This document shows positions 7,041 through 9,388 of a stretch of DNA of 9,388 bases, one piece after another. Location of the stretch: the NCBI GenBank assembly GCA_023266165.1, contig JAHFRR010000047.1, forward strand, positions 1 through 9,388, given 5' to 3'. The notes under the pieces are model-generated. The model was not told the DNA's origin. It saw only the letters and a list, made by a program, of their open reading frames with translations, and ran no database searches. The first letter of the stretch is position 1. Each line of letters opens with the position of its first letter. A program made the position numbers and the translations under genes. The DNA comes from Thiotrichales bacterium (GTDB lineage Bacteria; Pseudomonadota; Gammaproteobacteria; Francisellales; CACEW01).

Positions 7041-7567
7041 TTTTTTGGGTTCCTCAAAATAGTCAAAAAACAAAAGCCCAGCATCAAGAGAAACCAAAGC
7101 GCGGAGTATTCTGCCAGAGACAATCCTAGCCATTGCCAGGTGATGCGTGCACAACTCCCTGTGCCGTCAAACATTACATGCCAGGCGAGAGGGAAGGGCA
7201 GATGCTCGAAGGCGTAAAAAAAAGTGGGGCTGCAGGCAGGCGCCTGATCGGGGGGCAAATGTTGAAGCCAGATTTGACGCAGGGCCATCAGGCCTCCAAA
7301 CAGTAAACCCAAGCTTGCCAGCAACCCATATATTTTAGCCCAAAAGGTGCGTGAGCCATGCAAAACCCCTACGAGAAACCACACGCTTGCAAACAGCAAC
7401 CCCACACGTTGCAAAACGCAGAGTGGGCAGGGATCCAGATGTTCGAAGATCTGGAGGCCCAATACAAAGGCCAAAGCGCACAGACAGCTTGCCAGGGCGA
7501 GCATAAAGGGCATTCGAGAGGGCATCAACGCGCGGGGCTCCCTGAGGTTTTTTGATTTTTTTATCAT
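7037..7567 (-). CDS. dsbB: Disulfide bond formation protein B
   Basis: DsbB is an inner-membrane enzyme that reoxidises periplasmic DsbA and passes the electrons to quinone. The protein is up to 176 aa with four hydrophobic segments (about 20-40, 52-70, 78-98, 152-170). It carries both redox cysteine pairs: Cys47-x-x-Cys50 in DPCPLCVLQR at the first periplasmic loop, and Cys112 with Cys139 in the second loop. The start is uncertain. ATG at 7567 gives the longest frame, but with no ribosome site before it and a lysine-rich N-terminus unusual for the family. TTG 7528 or ATG 7525 lies 9 or 12 bases after AGGGAG (7543-7538) and would put the CxxC near residue 33-34, as in Pseudomonas-like DsbB. 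The stop overlaps hemB as ATGA, so the two are probably one transcript. No dsbA is in view. Confidence 0.93.
   Translation of the reverse strand: MIKKSKNLREPRALMPSRMPFMLALASCLCALAFVLGLQIFEHLDPCPLCVLQRVGLLFASVWFLVGVLHGSRTFWAKIYGLLASLGLLFGGLMALRQIWLQHLPPDQAPACSPTFFYAFEHLPFPLAWHVMFDGTGSCARITWQWLGLSLAEYSALWFLLMLGFCFLTILRNPKK
7051..7055 (-). promoter_or_regulatory. Shine-Dalgarno that fixes the hemB start
   Basis: GAGGA on the minus strand, ten bases before the ATG at 7040 and inside the last codons of dsbB. It decides for 7040 rather than the upstream in-frame ATG at 7154. Confidence 0.7.
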
Positions 7568-7663
7568 ACTGCGTTCGTATGAGAGAAGCTATCCTATTTT
7601 GATTTTTTTGCGCGAGGGCATTCGACATTGTCTTGATATTTTGATATATTGCTTGGGAGGCCC

Positions 7664-7692
7664 TTGACGTGGGCGTAACATTCTGCTACATT
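7664..7692 (+). promoter_or_regulatory. Extended -10 promoter of the small-protein operon
   Basis: TTGACG (7664-7669), exactly 17 bases, then TACATT (7687-7692) immediately preceded by TGC, an extended -10. Five of six -35 positions match consensus. The start should fall near 7699. It is among the best promoter matches in the window and serves only the two small genes downstream. Confidence 0.7.
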
Positions 7693-7710
7693 TGGGGTAA
7701 CAGTTGAAGT

Positions 7711-7720
7711 ACGGATCCGT
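7711..7720. promoter_or_regulatory. 10-bp palindrome in the leader (possible operator)
   Basis: ACGGATCCGT is a perfect palindrome about 13-22 bases after the predicted transcription start. CCGTC also occurs twice ten bases apart (7717-7721 and 7727-7731), one helical turn. Position and spacing would suit a repressor site, but no regulator is evident nearby and a 10-bp palindrome can arise by chance. Confidence 0.3.
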
Positions 7721-7759
7721 CAGATGCCGTCTCTTAGTTGGAAAAATTAAGGGCCCATT

Positions 7760-8062
7760 ATGACAGGTTCAATGTATAACACCGATTCGCCACAGCAAGT
7801 CGGGGCGCGGTTGGAGAAGCTGAAGGCGTACGCGGAAGCGTTGCGTGGTAAGGAACTCCAGCTGAATGAGAAGGAGAAGCAGCTTAAACAGAAAGAGCTG
7901 CAGTTGAAGCTGTATCGCAAGAACCTATTGATTGCGATCCGCGAACAACTCTCTGAGAACAACAGTTACGAGGAGAACCTCAAAATCCTCGAGCGGTTCA
8001 GAGACATCCTCCAGTTTGTGGCAGAGGACGTCCAGACGGATTTGGATGAGATTATGGGGTAA
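7760..8062 (+). CDS. Unrecognised 100-aa coiled-coil protein
   Basis: I do not recognise this family. After a short polar N-terminus (MTGSMYNTDSPQQ), residues 15-65 are dominated by Lys, Glu, Gln and Leu. KELQL recurs 14 residues apart (31-35 and 45-49), two heptads, with NEKEKQLKQ between, so a coiled coil or long amphipathic helix is expected. The rest (NLKILERFRDILQFVAEDVQ) looks like a second amphipathic helix with an acidic end. No signal peptide, membrane segment or cysteine is seen, so the protein should be cytoplasmic. TAAGGG six bases before the ATG at 7760 supports the start. It is the first gene of a two-gene unit with its own promoter and terminator, followed after 16 bases by a 64-aa gene. 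A structural, adaptor or regulatory role is possible; nothing decides it. Confidence 0.85.
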   Translation: MTGSMYNTDSPQQVGARLEKLKAYAEALRGKELQLNEKEKQLKQKELQLKLYRKNLLIAIREQLSENNSYEENLKILERFRDILQFVAEDVQTDLDEIMG

Positions 8063-8064
8063 CT

Positions 8065-8071
8065 TAAGGAG
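8065..8071 (+). promoter_or_regulatory. Strong Shine-Dalgarno defining the 64-aa gene
   Basis: TAAGGAG, nearly the full anti-16S complement, stands seven bases before the ATG at 8079. It lies just after the stop of the preceding gene. It shows that the real coding start is here, not at the in-frame ATG at 7932, which lies inside the upstream gene. Confidence 0.8.
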
Positions 8072-8078
8072 AAAGATC

Positions 8079-8273
8079 ATGGACATGCTAGGAAAACTGA
8101 ATGCTGTTATTGATTTGATGGATGTGGCTGCAGTAGGAAACCGTCTTGCGATGCAGGGTGTTGTTTCTGGACTGGGTGCTTTAATGCCTCCGAGGTCTGC
8201 ATCTGTGTTTGGTGCGGTTGCCATGAACGGCAAGCATCTCGTCCTAGACGAGCAGCAAGTGTTGGGTTCCTAA
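8079..8273 (+). CDS. Unrecognised 64-aa small protein, second gene of small operon
   Basis: No family is recognised. The 64 residues begin MDMLGKLNAVIDLMDVAAVG and continue NRLAMQGVVSGLGALMPPRS. An N-terminal amphipathic helix is followed by a Gly/Ala/Val-rich stretch (about 27-50), a Pro-Pro turn, and a polar tail (KHLVLDEQQVLGS). It is moderately hydrophobic but lacks a convincing transmembrane segment, and there is no cysteine or obvious double-glycine leader. The start at 8079 is set by TAAGGAG seven bases upstream; the frame is also open through the end of the previous gene but without a ribosome site. It is 16 bases downstream of the coiled-coil gene and 35 bases before a strong terminator, so the two proteins are made from one short mRNA and may act together. 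That partnership is inference. Confidence 0.78.
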   Translation: MDMLGKLNAVIDLMDVAAVGNRLAMQGVVSGLGALMPPRSASVFGAVAMNGKHLVLDEQQVLGS

Positions 8274-8308
8274 AATCTCTTGCAAGTTTTTAAAAAATAT
8301 CTAAACTA

Positions 8309-8345
8309 TAGCATCTTAGGATAATCCCTAGGGTGCTATTTTTTT
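8309..8345 (+). terminator. Intrinsic terminator of the small-protein operon
   Basis: TAGCATCTTAGG (8309-8320) pairs along its whole length with CCTAGGGTGCTA (8327-8338): twelve pairs including two G-U, a six-base loop, then seven T (8339-8345). It is the clearest terminator in the window and closes the transcript that begins near 7699. Confidence 0.88.
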
Positions 8346-8387
8346 ATTGTGAAGATTATTGTATAGCGCGTTCTTATCCGTGTGGTC

Positions 8388-8441
8388 ACCTCTCCCCTAG
8401 AGGGAGAGGTCGAGAAACCGCAGGTTTCGCGGGTGAGGGGT
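8388..8441. repeat. Double-hairpin intergenic repeat element
   Basis: ACCTCTCCC (8388-8396) and GGGAGAGGT (8402-8410) form a perfect 9-bp hairpin. GAAACC (8414-8419) and GGTTTC (8423-8428) form a second around GCA. The element ends GGGTGAGGGGT, which can also pair imperfectly with the first arm. This CTCTCCC/GGGAGAG plus GGTGAGGGG layout resembles dispersed palindromic repeats found between genes in many proteobacteria. Only one copy is in this window, so dispersal is inferred from the resemblance. No T-run follows it, so it is not a typical terminator. It sits just upstream of the DUF1289 gene. Confidence 0.6.
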
Positions 8442-8465
8442 ATAGGAGTTTTTAGGTTTTAAACA

Positions 8466-8903
8466 ATGACAACACACGACACCTCCACCCCCTGTATCGG
8501 GATCTGTTCGACTATCTATGGCGATGAAGTCTGCCGGGGGTGCAAGCGCTCGTACCAAGAGATTATTGACTGGAACGGCTATCAGGACAACCAAAAATGG
8601 GAAGTCCTCACACGTTTGGATACCCAGATCAACGCAGTCATGGCACAGGTGCTCTGTGTAAGCGATCTGGCGCTACTAGAAGCCAGGCTTGAAAAGCACA
8701 ATATCCCTTATCGTGCAGGGTTCAGCCCGCTGACCTGGGCCTATCAGTTATTGCTGGAGGGCCATGGCAAGATTGCAGATCTTGAAAAATATGGCATTCA
8801 AGTGCACGAGGACTTCAAGCATCTCTCAGTCAAAGCGCTCTTTGAACAGTGTGATGAGAGGATTTACGAGCGTGCTGTGAAACGCTACGAAAGCACTCAC
8901 TGA
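8466..8903 (+). CDS. DUF1289-type cysteine-motif protein
   Basis: The N-terminus carries the DUF1289 pattern: Cys10-x3-Cys14 (TPCIGICS), then Cys23-x2-Cys26 (EVCRGCKRSYQEI) and DWNGYQDNQKW. Four cysteines so arranged could bind a metal or an Fe-S cluster; the family is often annotated as a predicted Fe-S protein but its biochemical role is not established. At 145 aa it is longer than the minimal domain. The C-terminal 80 or so residues (LEARLEKHNIPYRAGFSPLT onward) form a helical-looking extension that I do not recognise as a separate domain. The start at 8466 places the Cys motif at the usual distance from the N-terminus. Its ribosome site is weak (AGG at 8454-8456, nine bases off), and no good promoter is seen after the upstream terminator, only a TATAGC near 8362. 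It stands alone, in no clear operon. Confidence 0.85.
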   Translation: MTTHDTSTPCIGICSTIYGDEVCRGCKRSYQEIIDWNGYQDNQKWEVLTRLDTQINAVMAQVLCVSDLALLEARLEKHNIPYRAGFSPLTWAYQLLLEGHGKIADLEKYGIQVHEDFKHLSVKALFEQCDERIYERAVKRYESTH

Positions 8904-8950
8904 TGTTTCAGGGCAAGACAGCATAGGTCTGTGCAGCATCAGCAGGCGAT

Positions 8951-8962
8951 AGGCCGTGGCCT
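8951..8962. promoter_or_regulatory. Inverted repeat overlapping the -35 of the AAA-ATPase gene
   Basis: AGGCC-GT-GGCCT is a perfect 5+5 inverted repeat that covers the weak -35 hexamer at 8957-8962. It could be an operator or a chance palindrome; no T-run follows, so it is not a terminator. Confidence 0.25.
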
Positions 8963-8985
8963 CTCACTCAAAAATCTGCTATGAT
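8957..8985 (+). promoter_or_regulatory. Putative extended -10 promoter for the AAA-ATPase gene
   Basis: TATGAT (8980-8985), five of six to consensus, is preceded directly by TGC, an extended -10. The hexamer 17 bases upstream (TGGCCT) is a poor -35. A start near 8992 gives a leader of about 24 nt before the ATG at 9016. Confidence 0.5.
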
Positions 8986-9015
8986 GCTCTCAAATAAAGC
9001 GCAATAGGATAAAAC

Positions 9016-9388
9016 ATGAAGCTTTTACCCTTCCCCATTGGTACCAGTGATTTTGAAGAAATTCGTTTGAGCGATGCCGAGTATGTTGATAAAACTCAGC
9101 TAATCTCAGAGATTTTAAGAGACAAAAGTCAGGTTTTACTATTTCCCCGTCCTCGTCGATTTGGGAAGACGTTGAATCTTTCAATGCTCAAATACTTTTT
9201 TGATCTTCGCAAAAACTCAAAGCACTTGTTTAAAAACCTGATGATCGAAAAGCTGCCTGAGTTTGCCCATATCAATCGATATCCTGTGATTCATCTGACG
9301 CTGAAGGATGTGAAAGAGAAAACCTACGATAAAGCGATTGGCAAGATTGGCATGGTGCTTGCAGAGCTCTATACAGAGCATGCGTATC
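9016..9388 (+). CDS. Predicted AAA-ATPase, DUF1703/PD-(D/E)XK-associated type (3' end missing)
   Basis: The 124 visible residues match the N-terminus of the AAA-ATPase-like family that normally carries a PD-(D/E)XK nuclease-like domain at its C-terminus. The entry motif PIGTSDFEEIRLSD leads to YVDKTQLISEIL (residues 23-34) and then the P-loop-like FPRPRRFGKTLNLSML (43-58), with Lys51 and Thr52 as nucleotide-binding residues. HLTLKDV follows at 93-99, where the family usually has a beta-strand with Asp. AGGA (9006-9009) lies six bases before the ATG. Full members are commonly around 500 residues, so most of the gene lies beyond 9388, including the nuclease-like domain, which is therefore not confirmed. 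The family is patchily distributed and often multicopy in host-associated bacteria; its function is unknown. The frame is intact as far as it can be read. Confidence 0.9.
   Translation, partial: MKLLPFPIGTSDFEEIRLSDAEYVDKTQLISEILRDKSQVLLFPRPRRFGKTLNLSMLKYFFDLRKNSKHLFKNLMIEKLPEFAHINRYPVIHLTLKDVKEKTYDKAIGKIGMVLAELYTEHAY

Noticed and set aside
7040..7154. Longer hemB reading from the ATG at 7154
   Set aside because: The 38 extra residues have no counterpart in the family and overlap dsbB in another frame; the ATG at 7040 has GAGGA ten bases upstream.
7335..7667. Overlapping open frames on both strands across dsbB and its upstream region
   Set aside because: DsbB has both redox cysteine pairs and four membrane segments in its frame; the alternatives (minus 7335-7628, plus 7347-7667) are low-complexity or antisense readings.
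7932..8078. Upstream extension of the 64-aa gene to an ATG at 7932
   Set aside because: The added part (Ser/Arg/Thr-rich) is an out-of-frame reading of the coiled-coil gene with no ribosome site, while TAAGGAG stands directly before 8079.
7925..8233. Minus-strand open frame of 102 codons opposite the two small genes
   Set aside because: It would be transcribed against a well-defined promoter-operon-terminator unit, and I see no start signals for it.
8904..8960. Possible hairpin or small RNA between the DUF1289 and AAA-ATPase genes
   Set aside because: Apart from the short AGGCC-GT-GGCCT repeat, only 3-4 base complementary tracts are found, with no T-run or promoter of its own.

Overview
The window looks like chromosomal DNA from a proteobacterium, most likely a gammaproteobacterium. 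The GlyQ, GlyS, NuoA and NuoB proteins read like gamma/beta-proteobacterial versions, and HemB is of the zinc-ligand-free type known from Pseudomonas. Moderate GC, a dispersed-looking hairpin repeat, a lone predicted AAA-ATPase of a family often seen in host-associated bacteria, and a broken-up nuo cluster would fit a Legionellales/Coxiella-like or other host-associated lineage. That assignment is inference; no species can be named from the sequence.

Layout. 1-2870 (+): glyQ (5' end missing) and glyS, overlapping by ATGA, together encode the two subunits of the heterotetrameric glycyl-tRNA synthetase. 2893-4377 (-): nuoA-nuoB-nuoC, the first three genes of respiratory complex I, in tight operon order behind a consensus -10 promoter. 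The series stops after nuoC, where it meets glyS head-on; nuoD and later genes are not here. 4535-6070 (+): a 511-residue protein of unknown family with a central two-helix membrane hairpin, transcribed divergently from nuoA from its own good sigma70-type promoter. Its 3' end runs 44 bases into the 3' end of hemB on the other strand, through a 12-bp tandem repeat. 6027-7567 (-): dsbB-hemB, overlapping by ATGA, for periplasmic disulfide generation and porphobilinogen synthesis.

7664-8345 (+): a compact, self-contained transcription unit with an extended -10 promoter, a roughly 60-nt leader containing a 10-bp palindrome, a 100-aa coiled-coil protein, a 64-aa small protein behind a near-perfect Shine-Dalgarno, and a strong intrinsic terminator. 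Neither protein is recognised, and this is the best candidate in the window for something undescribed. 8388-8441 holds a double-hairpin repeat of the dispersed intergenic type. 8466-8903 (+) encodes a four-cysteine DUF1289-type protein. 9016-9388 (+) is the N-terminal part of a predicted AAA-ATPase (DUF1703/PD-(D/E)XK-associated type), which runs off the window.

The conserved genes are housekeeping: translation (glyQS), respiration (nuoABC), heme supply (hemB) and quinone-linked oxidative folding (dsbB). No tRNA, rRNA, CRISPR array or insertion sequence was seen. No gene-free stretch exceeds 300 bases; the longest, about 190 bases, lies between dsbB and the 100-aa gene and holds the promoter and leader described above.
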